Shown here piece by piece: positions 54,105-62,297 of a stretch of 64,000 nucleotides of DNA (positions are counted from its first letter, which is position 1; each line of letters opens with the position of its first letter). Source of the DNA: Paracoccaceae bacterium (GTDB taxonomy: Bacteria; Pseudomonadota; Alphaproteobacteria; Rhodobacterales; Rhodobacteraceae); contig JAHDEX010000011.1 of NCBI GenBank assembly GCA_020628545.1, forward strand, positions 1-64,000, written 5' to 3'. Made by a program: the position numbers and the translations under genes. The notes under the pieces are model-generated. The model worked only from the letters and a program-made list of their open reading frames with translations, was not told the DNA's origin and searched no databases.

Positions 54105-55145
54105 TTGCGTGAACTGAGCGATGAATTGCTCGCCTGGTATGATGTGCATGCCCGGGTGATGCCGTGGCGGGTTTCGCCAGACGACCGTGCGCGGGGCGTG
54201 CGCCCCGATCCTTACTTCATCTGGATGTCCGAGGTGATGTTGCAGCAGACCACTGTGGCGGCAGTAAAAGACTACTTTCGCAAGTTCACGACGATCTGGC
54301 CCACGGTCTCTGATCTTGCGGCGGCGGAAGACGCAGATGTCATGGCAGCTTGGGCGGGGCTTGGATACTACGCTCGTGCGCGTAACCTCTTGAAATGTGC
54401 ACGTGTTATCGTGACAGAGCATCAAGGCCAGTTTCCAGAAACATATGACGAATTGCTAACCTTGCCCGGCGTTGGGCCTTACACGGCAGCGGCGATTTCT
54501 GCGATCGCGTTTGATGCGCCGTCCACGGTGCTTGATGGAAATGTCGAGCGTGTGATGGCGCGGATGTACGATATTCACGAACCGCTTCCGGGCGTGAAAC
54601 CGGTGCTGATGGAGCGCGCCGCGGTGCTGACGCCGCACGCGCGCCCCGGTGACTATGCACAGGCCGTGATGGATCTTGGTGCGACGATTTGCACACCACG
54701 CAATCCGGCCTGTGGCATCTGCCCATGGCGGGAACCCTGTCGAGCCCGTGCTGCGGGTACTGCATCAGAGTTGCCGAAGAAGACGCCGAAGAAAAAGACG
54801 CCGACGCGTAAGGGTTTCGTTTACGTCGCACGCCGTGCCGACGGTGCCTGGCTGATGGAAGTGCGGCCGGAGAGCGGTTTGCTCGGTGGGATGTTGGCAT
54901 TCCCCAGTTCAGACTGGAATGAGGACCCGGTCGGCGACCCTCCGATAACGGCTGAGTGGGCGAACCTGGGGTTGGAAGCCCGACACACGTTTACGCATTT
55001 TCATCTGCGTCTGCAGATCATGGCCGCAACCTTGTCCGAGGATGCGGTACCTGACCGTGGCCACTTTGTGGGCAAGCACGAATTTCGCCCGTCGGCGCTG
55101 CCTACAGCAATGCGAAAGGTCTTTGATCTAGTGTCTGCGACGTAA
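54105..55145 (+). CDS. mutY: A/G-specific adenine glycosylase MutY
   Basis: A 346-residue DNA repair enzyme that removes adenine opposite 8-oxoG. The catalytic acid region SEVMLQQTTVAAV, helix-hairpin-helix LPGVGPYTAAAISAIAF, Asp in VLDGNVERVMAR and the 4Fe-4S ligands C-x6-C-x2-C-x5-C (CTPRNPACGICPWREPC) are all intact. The C-terminal part is the NUDIX-like 8-oxoG sensor (YVARRADGAWLMEVRPE). A TTG start at 54105 behind AGGACGAATAAAG is the likely start. Confidence 0.96.
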   Translation: MRELSDELLAWYDVHARVMPWRVSPDDRARGVRPDPYFIWMSEVMLQQTTVAAVKDYFRKFTTIWPTVSDLAAAEDADVMAAWAGLGYYARARNLLKCARVIVTEHQGQFPETYDELLTLPGVGPYTAAAISAIAFDAPSTVLDGNVERVMARMYDIHEPLPGVKPVLMERAAVLTPHARPGDYAQAVMDLGATICTPRNPACGICPWREPCRARAAGTASELPKKTPKKKTPTRKGFVYVARRADGAWLMEVRPESGLLGGMLAFPSSDWNEDPVGDPPITAEWANLGLEARHTFTHFHLRLQIMAATLSEDAVPDRGHFVGKHEFRPSALPTAMRKVFDLVSAT

Positions 55146-55188
55146 CGCTCCATTTGTCGGAGAAGGGCGGCTTCGCTAGACTTTGACC

Positions 55189-56331
55189 ATGACGACTGTG
55201 CCAACAACTCCGCCTTTCGCCCGCCTCAGTGCGGCGCTTCCATTCTGGCTTTCGCTGGGCCTCGTGCCGGTTGCGATCATCGCCGCTGTGTATGGTGGAT
55301 GGATGTTGCTGCTGCTACCGGCGAGCACGTGGTATCTGTTTTCGCTTCTTGATCTCTTCACAGGTCTGAACGAAGAAAATGTCGATCCTCAAACACCAGA
55401 GGATCAGCTTTATTGGTATCGGTTGATTACGCTGATTTGGGCCCCCGTTCAGGTCGCCACGATCTTTGGCATTCTGATCTATGTCGTACAGACCGATCAC
55501 CTCAGCTGGTGGGAAGAATGGACTCTGTTCGCCTTTCTGGGGATCTTGTCTGGCACTGTCGGGATCAACTATTCGCATGAACTGATGCACCAGCGCCCGA
55601 AAGTGGAGCGATGGATGGCGGATATACTACTGGCATCTGTGCTTTACTCTCATTTCCGGTCAGAACACCTGTTGGTTCATCACCGCTATGTGGCCACACC
55701 GCGGGATCCGGTGACAGCACGCTACAATGAGCACTTTTGGCGCTTCTTTCCGCGGGTTTTGCGTGAGTGCTACGTCTCTGCATTCAACGCTGAAAAGGCG
55801 ATGCTCGCGCGTAAGAACAAGCCGTGGACCGATCTGTCCAATCCGTTTTTCCGCTACTGGGCGCTGCAGGTAGGCTTCGTTTTGGCCGCATTCCTGATAG
55901 GTGGTTTCTGGGGGGGGTTCCTATTCGTCGTGCAGGCCTTCTGGGCGGTGTTTCAGCTTGAGCTGGTCAACTATGTTGAACACTACGGCCTGACGCGGAA
56001 GCATCTGGGTAACGGGAAATATGAGCATGTCCTGCCGCGCCATTCATGGAATGCGGCACACCGCGCTTCAAACTGGCTTTTGATCAATCTTCAGCGTCAC
56101 TCCGACCATCACTACAAACCCGATCGGCGTTTTCCACTTCTGCAAACCTACAGTGACGACGATGCTCCGCAGTTGCCTTATGGATATCCGGTCATGACAA
56201 TGGTTGCGTTGTTTCCGCGTGTTTGGCGAAAGGTGATGAACCCACGCGTCGCGGATTGGCGCGCGCGTTACTACCCCGAGATTGACGATTGGGCGCCTTA
56301 CAAGGCCGCGACAAACCCGTTGCCACGATAG
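55189..56331 (+). CDS. alkB: Alkane 1-monooxygenase (AlkB-like)
   Basis: A 380-residue integral-membrane di-iron hydroxylase. The eight-His motifs are in order: HELMH, EHLLVHHRY, NYVEHYG and QRHSDHHY, with about six membrane segments before and between. It oxidises medium-chain alkanes or related fatty substrates to terminal alcohols; rubredoxin partners are not encoded nearby. Start at ATG 55189. It stands alone between mutY and the CAP-domain lipoprotein. A hairpin TTCCGCT/AGCGGAA follows at 56354-56375 without a T-run. Confidence 0.9.
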   Translation: MTTVPTTPPFARLSAALPFWLSLGLVPVAIIAAVYGGWMLLLLPASTWYLFSLLDLFTGLNEENVDPQTPEDQLYWYRLITLIWAPVQVATIFGILIYVVQTDHLSWWEEWTLFAFLGILSGTVGINYSHELMHQRPKVERWMADILLASVLYSHFRSEHLLVHHRYVATPRDPVTARYNEHFWRFFPRVLRECYVSAFNAEKAMLARKNKPWTDLSNPFFRYWALQVGFVLAAFLIGGFWGGFLFVVQAFWAVFQLELVNYVEHYGLTRKHLGNGKYEHVLPRHSWNAAHRASNWLLINLQRHSDHHYKPDRRFPLLQTYSDDDAPQLPYGYPVMTMVALFPRVWRKVMNPRVADWRARYYPEIDDWAPYKAATNPLPR

Positions 56332-56508
56332 GTCTCACCATCTTTGCGTAGCCTTCCGCTTTTGCACGAGCGGAAAGAAGCGTCATTGTGTGCGGTTCAC
56401 CGCCAAAAGACCGCGAAACAATCTGTTTCCAAGGCCTCAGCCGCTTCGCCCATCTTGAGCCTCATATTCGCCCCGTTTGACGGGCCCTTTAGCGCCATGT
56501 GCCCCAAC

Positions 56509-56542
56509 GGCGCGCGTGTGTCTCTGCTCGACCACGCGCGCC
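56509..56542. promoter_or_regulatory. 10-bp inverted repeat upstream of the CAP-domain lipoprotein gene
   Basis: GGCGCGCGTG and CACGCGCGCC are perfect reverse complements separated by 14 nt, ending 33 bp before the ATG at 56576. It could be an operator or a leader hairpin; there is no T-run, so it is not a standard terminator. The rest of the 56332-56575 gap shows nothing else certain. Confidence 0.4.
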
Positions 56543-56575
56543 ACCTTCTCGGGGCTCAACGCTGGAGGAGACGTC

Positions 56576-57109
56576 ATGCTGTCATTGAAACCCCTCGCCG
56601 CCGTTGCTGCTTTTGGTGTACTCGCCGCGTGCGGTGGATCGGGAAGCCCTACGACGACCGACGTCACCGATCTTCTCGCCGACGGCGCGCTCGACTTTTC
56701 ATCTGGTCCAGCAGCTTCCGCTGATCCCGGTGACCGAGACGTTGACTTTGCGACGATCCTGAATGGTCTGCGCGAAATAAGGGGGTTGCCTGATGTTACT
56801 TATGACTCGCGCCTCGACGCCGCCGCCCAGAAACATGCCCAAGACCTTGTTGATAATGACTATTTCAGTCATACGAGTCTGAACGGCGATCAGGTCCGGG
56901 ACCGGATCCAAGCTGAAGGCTACGACCCGCGCGGATGGGCGGAAAACCTCGCGCGTGGTTACCAAACGCAAGGCGCGACGCTTCAGGCGTGGATCGACTC
57001 GCCGGGGCACAACGACAACCTCAACGCAACACTTGAGGAGTTTGCGTTGGGGGTTGCCGGGTCAGGGAATGACCTGACCTGGGTTCTTGTCCTTGCGACT
57101 GAACGCTAA
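56576..57109 (+). CDS. CAP/SCP-domain lipoprotein
   Basis: A 177-residue predicted lipoprotein: signal MLSLKPLAAVAAFGVLAACGG with lipobox LAAC. After a Ser/Asp-rich linker comes a CAP domain (INGLREIRGLPDVTYDSRLDAAAQKHAQDL, then FSHTSLNGDQVRDRI, GWAENLARG and SPGHNDNL). CAP-domain bacterial proteins are widespread; some act in surface or envelope functions, mostly unknown. Start at ATG 56576 behind GGAGGAG; the track start lies far upstream. Confidence 0.85.
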   Translation: MLSLKPLAAVAAFGVLAACGGSGSPTTTDVTDLLADGALDFSSGPAASADPGDRDVDFATILNGLREIRGLPDVTYDSRLDAAAQKHAQDLVDNDYFSHTSLNGDQVRDRIQAEGYDPRGWAENLARGYQTQGATLQAWIDSPGHNDNLNATLEEFALGVAGSGNDLTWVLVLATER

Positions 57110-58074
57110 GTCCACACCAAAACCGTCAAATGATAGAAGACGGGTGCTGCGAAGATCACGCTGTCAAGCTGGTCGACAAAGCCACCCTGACCTGGGATTA
57201 AGTGCGACCAGTCTTTGACGCCCCGGTCCCGTTTGATCGCGGCAAATACGATATTGCCAAGCATCCCGACGAGGCTGATGATCCCGGCGATGACCATCGC
57301 ACCGAAGACACCGAATGGTGTAATCCAGCTGAGCAGTCCCCCTATCAGCATGGCGCTGATGACGCCGCAGATCATCCCTTCGCGGGTTTTGGGTGACAAT
57401 TTTGGCGCGACCTTTGTTTTGCCAATGCGGCGTCCGAAGAAGTATTCCAGCAGATCGCCAAACTGCACGACCAGCACAAGAAACGCGATCAGAAGCGTGG
57501 TGCGCCCTTCGTAGCCCGCGATCTCGACAGTGATCAAAGCAGGGACGTGGCTGAGGCAGTAGACAGCAATCATCAGGCCCCATTGGGTTTCCGCGATCCG
57601 GATCAGGAAGCGATCGGTATCGCCGCGCAGCGCGGACACAATTGGCAACAGCAGGAAAGCGTACACGGGGATGAAGAGCGTAAACAGCTCTGCCCAGTCC
57701 ATCCAGACAAAGACGTATTGCAGCGGCAGGACCGCAAAGAAGCCCAAAGCCAGCGACATGTGGTCGGCCTGGGCTTTGGTCGTGAGCGTCAAAAATTCGC
57801 GCAGCGCTGAAAAACTTGCAAAGAGAAATAGGATGATAACGCCCACTTGGCCCGAAATCAGGGCAAGCCCGACGAGGATGACAATCGCCCACCAGCTTTG
57901 CACCCGAGTGATGTAGGTGTCGAGAATCGGGCTTTGCTCTCCGGCGGTCTGACGTGAGCGCAGGAATTCACCCAGCAAGGTCAACGCCAGCATGATCCCC
58001 ATCACGCCCAGTACCAGCAAAAGCAAGTCTGCCGTGGTGGAATCCATCGGGATGTCAGGAACGTTCGGGGTCAT
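57106..58074 (-). CDS. CdsA-family phosphatidate cytidylyltransferase-like protein
   Basis: A 322-residue membrane protein with eight or so hydrophobic segments and a CdsA-type C-terminal signature: AAIKRDRGVKDWSHLIPGQGGFVDQLDSVIF. Compared with the family pattern (S-x-x-K-R ... P-G-H-G-G-x-x-D-R-x-D), Ala replaces Ser, Gln replaces His and Gln replaces Arg. It converges with the CAP lipoprotein gene by 4 nt and is coupled to the PlsC-like gene. It may be a divergent CDP-alcohol-pathway enzyme rather than the main CdsA. Confidence 0.8.
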   Translation of the reverse strand: MTPNVPDIPMDSTTADLLLLVLGVMGIMLALTLLGEFLRSRQTAGEQSPILDTYITRVQSWWAIVILVGLALISGQVGVIILFLFASFSALREFLTLTTKAQADHMSLALGFFAVLPLQYVFVWMDWAELFTLFIPVYAFLLLPIVSALRGDTDRFLIRIAETQWGLMIAVYCLSHVPALITVEIAGYEGRTTLLIAFLVLVVQFGDLLEYFFGRRIGKTKVAPKLSPKTREGMICGVISAMLIGGLLSWITPFGVFGAMVIAGIISLVGMLGNIVFAAIKRDRGVKDWSHLIPGQGGFVDQLDSVIFAAPVFYHLTVLVWT

Positions 58075-58757
58075 TCTGCAGGCTCAGGCTTGGGCTTTGG
58101 GGTGGCCGACCAATCACTCTTATGCGCGTCTGGCCTCAGTGCTGCGAGCGCGTTGGCAGCGCGGACAAGAAAGTCATCTTTGCTCTCTCCCTCTTCTACG
58201 TGGATCGGCGCGCCGAAAGTGACTGTGCAAATGAGTGGGAGGGGGATCACCTCACCTTTTGGCATGATGCTGTTGAGGTTCGCGATCCAGGTCGGCACCA
58301 GATCAACCTCTGGACGGGCGAGGCCCATGTTATAAAGCCCAGCTTTGAACGGGATCAGCGGGTCTTCGGTCATATTGCGCCCACCTTCTGGAAAGATGAT
58401 GAGCGATGCGCCGTCGTCGAGCGCTTCGATGATCTTGTCCATTGGCTTGTCGTTCACTTCCGGTCGCCGGTCGATCAGAACACAGTTGAAAACCTCTGGT
58501 CCCACGAACGCCCTAACAGGGTTAGCCAGCCAATAGTCTGCTGCGGCGACGGGTCTGACGGTGCGCCGCAATGCAGGCGGCAATACCGACCAAATCATGG
58601 GCATGTCACCGTTAGAGACGTGGTTAGCGAAATAGACGCGTTGGCGCGGGACCGGTTCAATGCCGCGCCAATCAGCGCGCACGGCAGTCAGAAACCGCAC
58701 AAACAAGCGGAGCACATGTCCGGTTAAGCGCGCAGCGAAGTAACGAAGTGTCTTCAT
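58071..58757 (-). CDS. 1-acyl-glycerol-3-phosphate acyltransferase-like protein (PlsC family)
   Basis: A 228-residue acyltransferase with the H-x4-D motif NHVSNGDMPM, the FPEGGRNMTEDPLIPFKAG block and the EVIPLPLICTVTFGAPI strand. It would make phosphatidic acid or a related lipid. It overlaps the CdsA-like gene by 4 nt, which is the order of reactions in phospholipid synthesis (acyltransferase, then cytidylyltransferase). Pairing with a variant CdsA suggests a dedicated or modified lipid branch. Confidence 0.87.
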   Translation of the reverse strand: MKTLRYFAARLTGHVLRLFVRFLTAVRADWRGIEPVPRQRVYFANHVSNGDMPMIWSVLPPALRRTVRPVAAADYWLANPVRAFVGPEVFNCVLIDRRPEVNDKPMDKIIEALDDGASLIIFPEGGRNMTEDPLIPFKAGLYNMGLARPEVDLVPTWIANLNSIMPKGEVIPLPLICTVTFGAPIHVEEGESKDDFLVRAANALAALRPDAHKSDWSATPKPKPEPAE

Positions 58758-58799
58758 AGCAGAACCTTGGACGTAAGCAGTTCATTTGTGAAGTGTGAA

Positions 58800-58820
58800 G
58801 GGCGGGCCCGCGGCCCGCCC
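58800..58820 (-). terminator. Terminator of the tetR-pspA-yiaA unit
   Basis: GGGCGGGC/GCCCGCCC stem (8 bp) with 5-nt loop, then TTCACACTTC on the minus strand, 9 bp after the yiaA-like stop. Confidence 0.75.
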
Positions 58821-58829
58821 ATTGAGTGC

Positions 58830-59108
58830 TTAGTCGTTGGTGTCGCCAACAAATTCGCTGAGTAGCTTCTCGTTCTTGGCATCTTCCAACCGCTGGATGC
58901 GGTCTTCGGACAGACGATCATCAAAGCGATATTTGACGAAGTTTACCAAGGCGAGCGTTAGCATCAGAACCCCGATGCCCCAGTAGCCTTTCGTTGACAG
59001 CGGCACGTCGGGTGAAAGGTAAAGCGAGAGGCCAAGCATCCCGTAAGCCACCACAACTGCGATGCCGTTAAAGAACATAATGAGTGTATTGTCAGAGCGG
59101 TTCCACAT
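58830..59108 (-). CDS. YiaA/YiaB-type inner-membrane protein
   Basis: A 92-residue protein with two transmembrane helices (MFFNGIAVVVAYGMLGLSLYL and GYWGIGVLMLTLALVNFVKY), flanked by short charged ends. It matches YiaAB family proteins, whose function is unknown in most bacteria. It lies 21 bp behind pspA and is probably co-transcribed with it, suggesting a membrane-stress link. Confidence 0.8.
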   Translation of the reverse strand: MWNRSDNTLIMFFNGIAVVVAYGMLGLSLYLSPDVPLSTKGYWGIGVLMLTLALVNFVKYRFDDRLSEDRIQRLEDAKNEKLLSEFVGDTND

Positions 59109-59129
59109 GGTTTTAGTCCTTCCTATTGA

Positions 59130-59810
59130 TTATTTCTTTGCCTTTAGACGTGCGATCACGTCCTTGGCGGTTGATCGTGTTGCGGGTCCGAAGCCCGCGT
59201 CGGCCATCCGGTCTTCGAGTGTGCTGTGCGACAGATCCGCGTTGATTTCAGCGAGGATCTGGCTGTGTTCAAACGGGTCGTCCTTGCCGATCACACTCGC
59301 GATCAGCTCTTCCGCTTCCTCGACGCTTCCCGCGCCGTGGTTGCTAGCGCCTGCCATGCGGGCCTGAATTGTCTGTTCGCGACGCACCGCGCGGGCCTGA
59401 ATAGCGCCCTGCTTGAGGTCCACGATCCGGCGTTGGCCTGTCTCGATGGAATTACGCAAGCGCAGGATCTTTTGATCCAGCCGGGCGAGTGTTTGGTCGC
59501 GAATAACCAGTTCGTTCTCCATTTGGGCAATCGCGCCGGCAGCTTCTTCGGCAAGGGCCATGTTATCTGACTCGAGTGCCTTCTTCGCGCGATTGGTCAG
59601 CGCCGTGATGCGGGTTTGAAGCCCTTGGCGATGCTGATCCTCGCTGCGCTGGCGCTGGATCAGGCTGGCGAGCGTGGTTTTGGCTGCTTTCAACTGACCT
59701 TCGGCTTCGCGAATTTTTTGGTCAATCAATTCAATGGCAAAGGCATCGCGCACGCGGTCTTCAGCGCGGGCATTGGCCCCTGCAAACAGTGTGGTGAGCG
59801 TTCGAAACAT
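59130..59810 (-). CDS. pspA: PspA/IM30-family membrane-stress protein
   Basis: A 226-residue almost entirely helical protein with the PspA layout: N-terminal amphipathic start MFRTLTTLFAGANARAED, then long coiled-coil helices (EAEGQLKAAKTTLASLIQRQR, LAEEAAGAIAQMENEL). PspA proteins bind damaged membranes and restore integrity. It is preceded by GGAGG and by two palindromic operators, and follows tetR. No PspF or PspBC is seen nearby. Confidence 0.88.
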   Translation of the reverse strand: MFRTLTTLFAGANARAEDRVRDAFAIELIDQKIREAEGQLKAAKTTLASLIQRQRSEDQHRQGLQTRITALTNRAKKALESDNMALAEEAAGAIAQMENELVIRDQTLARLDQKILRLRNSIETGQRRIVDLKQGAIQARAVRREQTIQARMAGASNHGAGSVEEAEELIASVIGKDDPFEHSQILAEINADLSHSTLEDRMADAGFGPATRSTAKDVIARLKAKK

Positions 59811-59825
59811 CTTTCCTCCAATTTT

Positions 59826-59838
59826 TGAACATCGTTCA
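59826..59838. promoter_or_regulatory. TetR-type operator O1 (proximal to pspA)
   Basis: Perfect palindrome TGAAC-ATC-GTTCA, 16 bp upstream of the pspA ATG. With the proposed promoter (59846-59874) it would overlap the transcription start, ideal for repression. Confidence 0.75.
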
Positions 59839-59845
59839 TGAAGTA

Positions 59846-59874
59846 GACATAGGGAGGAAAAAAGAGTCGCGCAA
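59846..59874 (-). promoter_or_regulatory. Putative pspA promoter
   Basis: On the minus strand TTGCGC and TATGTC are spaced by 17 bp between the two operators. Matches to the -35/-10 consensus are partial (about 3 of 6 each), so this rests largely on position. Confidence 0.35.
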
Positions 59875-59882
59875 GTAAAAAA

Positions 59883-59895
59883 TGAACGAAGTTCA
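59883..59895. promoter_or_regulatory. TetR-type operator O2 (distal)
   Basis: Perfect palindrome TGAAC-GAA-GTTCA, 57 bp from O1 (five and a half helical turns, by center distance), directly after the tetR stop codon at 59901. Confidence 0.75.
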
Positions 59896-59900
59896 AAAAA

Positions 59901-60500
59901 TTATGATAGCGGACGAACGGCATGCGTCAGCAGCAGTTTGATCATCGTTTCGATTGCGTCGCTTTGAACGGCGGCACTCGTGTCGTCGAGACCCAACATC
60001 ACAATCCCATGAACTGAGGTGAAAAGCGTGCGCGTAAAGAGCTGCCGTTCCATTGGGTCCATATCCGGGAGTGCGATGGACAGGGGGCCGTCGATGATCC
60101 CGAACAGATGTGCAAGCTCTTGCAAGTACCAGTCCGGCGGTGGGGTTGATGGGTCGCGCTCTACGTCAAAGATCGCGCGCCACGCATTGTAGTCCGACTT
60201 TGCGAACTGATGGTAGGATAGGCCCATCGCGACAAGCTGATCGAGCGCGACGTCGGGTGCTTTATCCAATGCCGCAGTCACGTCTGCTGCCAATCGGTGG
60301 AACGTCCGTGCGTTTACGGTCAGGATGAGATCCGTGAGATCGTCGAAGACATTGTAGATCGCGCCGGTTGCGCACCCTGCCTCTTTCGCGAGGTCGCGCG
60401 CGCGCAAGGATGACAGCCCATTCTGTGTGATTTGCCGCTCAGCAAGAACGATCAGGTTCTCTCGAAGTGCTTTGCGTTTCTCTGCGACTTTGCCTGCCAT
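59901..60500 (-). CDS. TetR-family transcriptional regulator (autoregulated candidate)
   Basis: A 199-residue repressor. The N-terminal helix-turn-helix is SSLRARDLAKEAGCATGAIYNVFDDL (residues ~28-53); the C-terminal ligand domain is variable. AGAGGG lies before the ATG, and a third operator palindrome sits immediately upstream of it (60515-60527). It heads tetR-pspA-yiaA. Ligand unknown; control of pspA by a TetR protein would differ from the PspF system of enterobacteria. Confidence 0.9.
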   Translation of the reverse strand: MAGKVAEKRKALRENLIVLAERQITQNGLSSLRARDLAKEAGCATGAIYNVFDDLTDLILTVNARTFHRLAADVTAALDKAPDVALDQLVAMGLSYHQFAKSDYNAWRAIFDVERDPSTPPPDWYLQELAHLFGIIDGPLSIALPDMDPMERQLFTRTLFTSVHGIVMLGLDDTSAAVQSDAIETMIKLLLTHAVRPLS

Positions 60501-60514
60501 GGTGCCCTCTTGCC

Positions 60515-60527
60515 TGAACGGTGTTCA
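60515..60527. promoter_or_regulatory. TetR-type operator O3 (in front of tetR)
   Basis: Palindrome TGAAC-GGT-GTTCA, 14 bp upstream of the tetR ATG and directly before its ribosome site. Same 13-bp pattern as O1 and O2. Three such sites in 700 bp would not be expected by chance and imply autoregulation. Confidence 0.78.
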
Positions 60528-60565
60528 CCTTAACGCCGCGTTAGGTGCGAGGAAAGGGGAGGATG

Positions 60566-60583
60566 CCTCCGGCGGAGGTATTT
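60566..60583 (+). terminator. CCTCC/GGAGG hairpin with T-run
   Basis: CCTCCG-g-CGGAGG followed by TATTTTT. It reads on the plus strand though both neighbours lie on the minus strand, so its role is unclear. It is compact enough to be a real terminator for antisense reading from the plus strand. Confidence 0.5.
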
Positions 60584-60607
60584 TTAGCAAGAAGAAGAGG
60601 TGGGGCG

Positions 60608-61837
60608 CTACAACTTGACCGGTGCACCACCTTCGAAGGTATTCACCCCGTGATAGCTGATCGGGTCTTCCTGCATCTGCAAATGCAGCCCGTCGCCTCT
60701 ATAGGGGTGCGCGCGGGCAAGGTTTTCATCGACCTCAATGCCGAGTCCGGGTGCGGTTGGCACTGGAATGTAGCCATTCTCCACCGACAACGTGTTCTTG
60801 ATCAGCGCATAGTGAAACGGGGTCTCTATCGTCTCGGCCATCAGGATGTTCGGGATTGCGGCCGCAAGCTGAACATTGGCGGCCCATTCGATGGGGCCCG
60901 CATAAAGGTGCGGCGCCATCTGCGCGTTGTAAGCTTGCGCAAGCACGGCGATCTTGCGCGCCTCCCAAATACCACCTGCTCGTCCCAACGCGGGCTGCAC
61001 GATGCTGACATGACCGTCGCGCAGCGCCGGCGCAAACTCTGCAGTGGTGCACAGGCGCTCGCCCGTCGCGATTGGGATGCTCGTCGCGGCAGCAACTTTG
61101 GACAAAGCACCGACGTTGTCGGGCGGCACAGGTTCTTCGTACCAAAGTGGGTCGTAGGGCGCGATGGCTTGCGCCAGTCGGATCGCACCACTGGTCGAGA
61201 ATTGCCCGTGTGTTCCGAAAAGCAGATCGGCCTTGTCTCCGGCGGCGCCGCGGATCGCTTTGCAAAATGCGGCGGACAGAGAGATGTCATACATCGATGG
61301 CATATGCCCGCCGCGGATCGTATAGGGGCCCGCAGGGTCGAATTTGACGGCTGTATAGCCTTTTTCGACCATGGCCACCGCAGCTTCTGCGGCCATCTCA
61401 GGTGACGCCCAAAACGTGGGCAGCGGATGCTCGGCCTGGGGATAAAGATAGGTGTAGGCGCGAATGCGATCATTCATGCGACCACCTATCAGCGCATGGA
61501 TGGGGCGACCTTTGTCCTTCCCAAGAATATCCCAACATGCGATTTCCAGCCCAGAGAATGCACCGATAACGCTGAGGTCAGGTCGCTGCGTGAAGCCAGC
61601 AGAATAGGCGCGACGGAACATTAGTTCGACATTCTCGGGGTTTTCGCCCAGCACATGACGCTCAAAAACATCCCGGATCACGGACTTCATCGCATCAGGG
61701 CCGACCGAAGAGGCATAGCACTCGCCCCAGCCCGTGATCCCGGTATCAGTCGTGACCTTTACCAAGATCCAATACCGCCCACCCCAACCCGGTGCAGGTG
61801 GAGCCGTGACAATGATGTCGAGGTCTTGCAGTTTCAT
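60608..61837 (-). CDS. Mandelate racemase/muconate lactonizing enzyme family (sugar-acid dehydratase-like)
   Basis: A 409-residue enolase-superfamily enzyme. Start at ATG 61837 (MKLQDLDIIVTAPPAPGWGGRYW); the track start is longer. The capping domain is followed by a TIM barrel with VKFDPAG (KxD-like), GTHGQFSTSGA, WYEEPVPPDN, IATGERL and PHLYAGPIEWAANVQLA, which together place metal and acid/base ligands. This resembles the galactonate/galactarate dehydratase side of the family, but the substrate cannot be read from sequence. It is divergent from a GNAT gene. Confidence 0.87.
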   Translation of the reverse strand: MKLQDLDIIVTAPPAPGWGGRYWILVKVTTDTGITGWGECYASSVGPDAMKSVIRDVFERHVLGENPENVELMFRRAYSAGFTQRPDLSVIGAFSGLEIACWDILGKDKGRPIHALIGGRMNDRIRAYTYLYPQAEHPLPTFWASPEMAAEAAVAMVEKGYTAVKFDPAGPYTIRGGHMPSMYDISLSAAFCKAIRGAAGDKADLLFGTHGQFSTSGAIRLAQAIAPYDPLWYEEPVPPDNVGALSKVAAATSIPIATGERLCTTAEFAPALRDGHVSIVQPALGRAGGIWEARKIAVLAQAYNAQMAPHLYAGPIEWAANVQLAAAIPNILMAETIETPFHYALIKNTLSVENGYIPVPTAPGLGIEVDENLARAHPYRGDGLHLQMQEDPISYHGVNTFEGGAPVKL

Positions 61838-61868
61838 GTCTAAGCCCTTTTTGACCGGGAGATAGTTT

Positions 61869-62294
61869 ATGGATATGACCTTGAAGGTTCTTGGGACAGA
61901 AGACCATGCGCTGCTTAGTAATGTACCTGCCGGATTGTTCGACAATCCTATCGATCCGGTGGAGGCGACGCGGTTCCTGACGGATCCCCTTCATCACATC
62001 GTCCTTGCCTTTGTAGACGAACTAGCTGTCGGCATGGGGAGTGGGACGGTTCTCTACCACCCCGACAAGAAGCCGTCTTTCTTCATCAACGAAGTTGGCA
62101 CCCGCGATGGATGGACACGCCAAGGGATCGCGACTGCTGTTTGCAATCGGCTCTTCACCCTCGCCCGGAGCCTAGGTTGCGAGGGCATCTGGCTTGGTAC
62201 GGAAGCCGACAACGATGCTGCAATCGGTCTCTATCGCGCACTCGAAGGCGTCGAACTGCGTGGTGTATACTTTGGCTGGGATGATGCGCTTTAG
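61869..62294 (+). CDS. GNAT-family acetyltransferase
   Basis: A 141-residue acetyltransferase. The acetyl-CoA binding loop is in GWTRQGIATAVCNRLFTLARSLGC and the following strand GIWLGTEADNDAAIGLYRAL. Short intergenic (31 bp) to the divergent racemase-family gene suggests shared promoter region. Substrate unknown. Confidence 0.85.
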   Translation: MDMTLKVLGTEDHALLSNVPAGLFDNPIDPVEATRFLTDPLHHIVLAFVDELAVGMGSGTVLYHPDKKPSFFINEVGTRDGWTRQGIATAVCNRLFTLARSLGCEGIWLGTEADNDAAIGLYRALEGVELRGVYFGWDDAL

Positions 62295-62297
62295 ATG

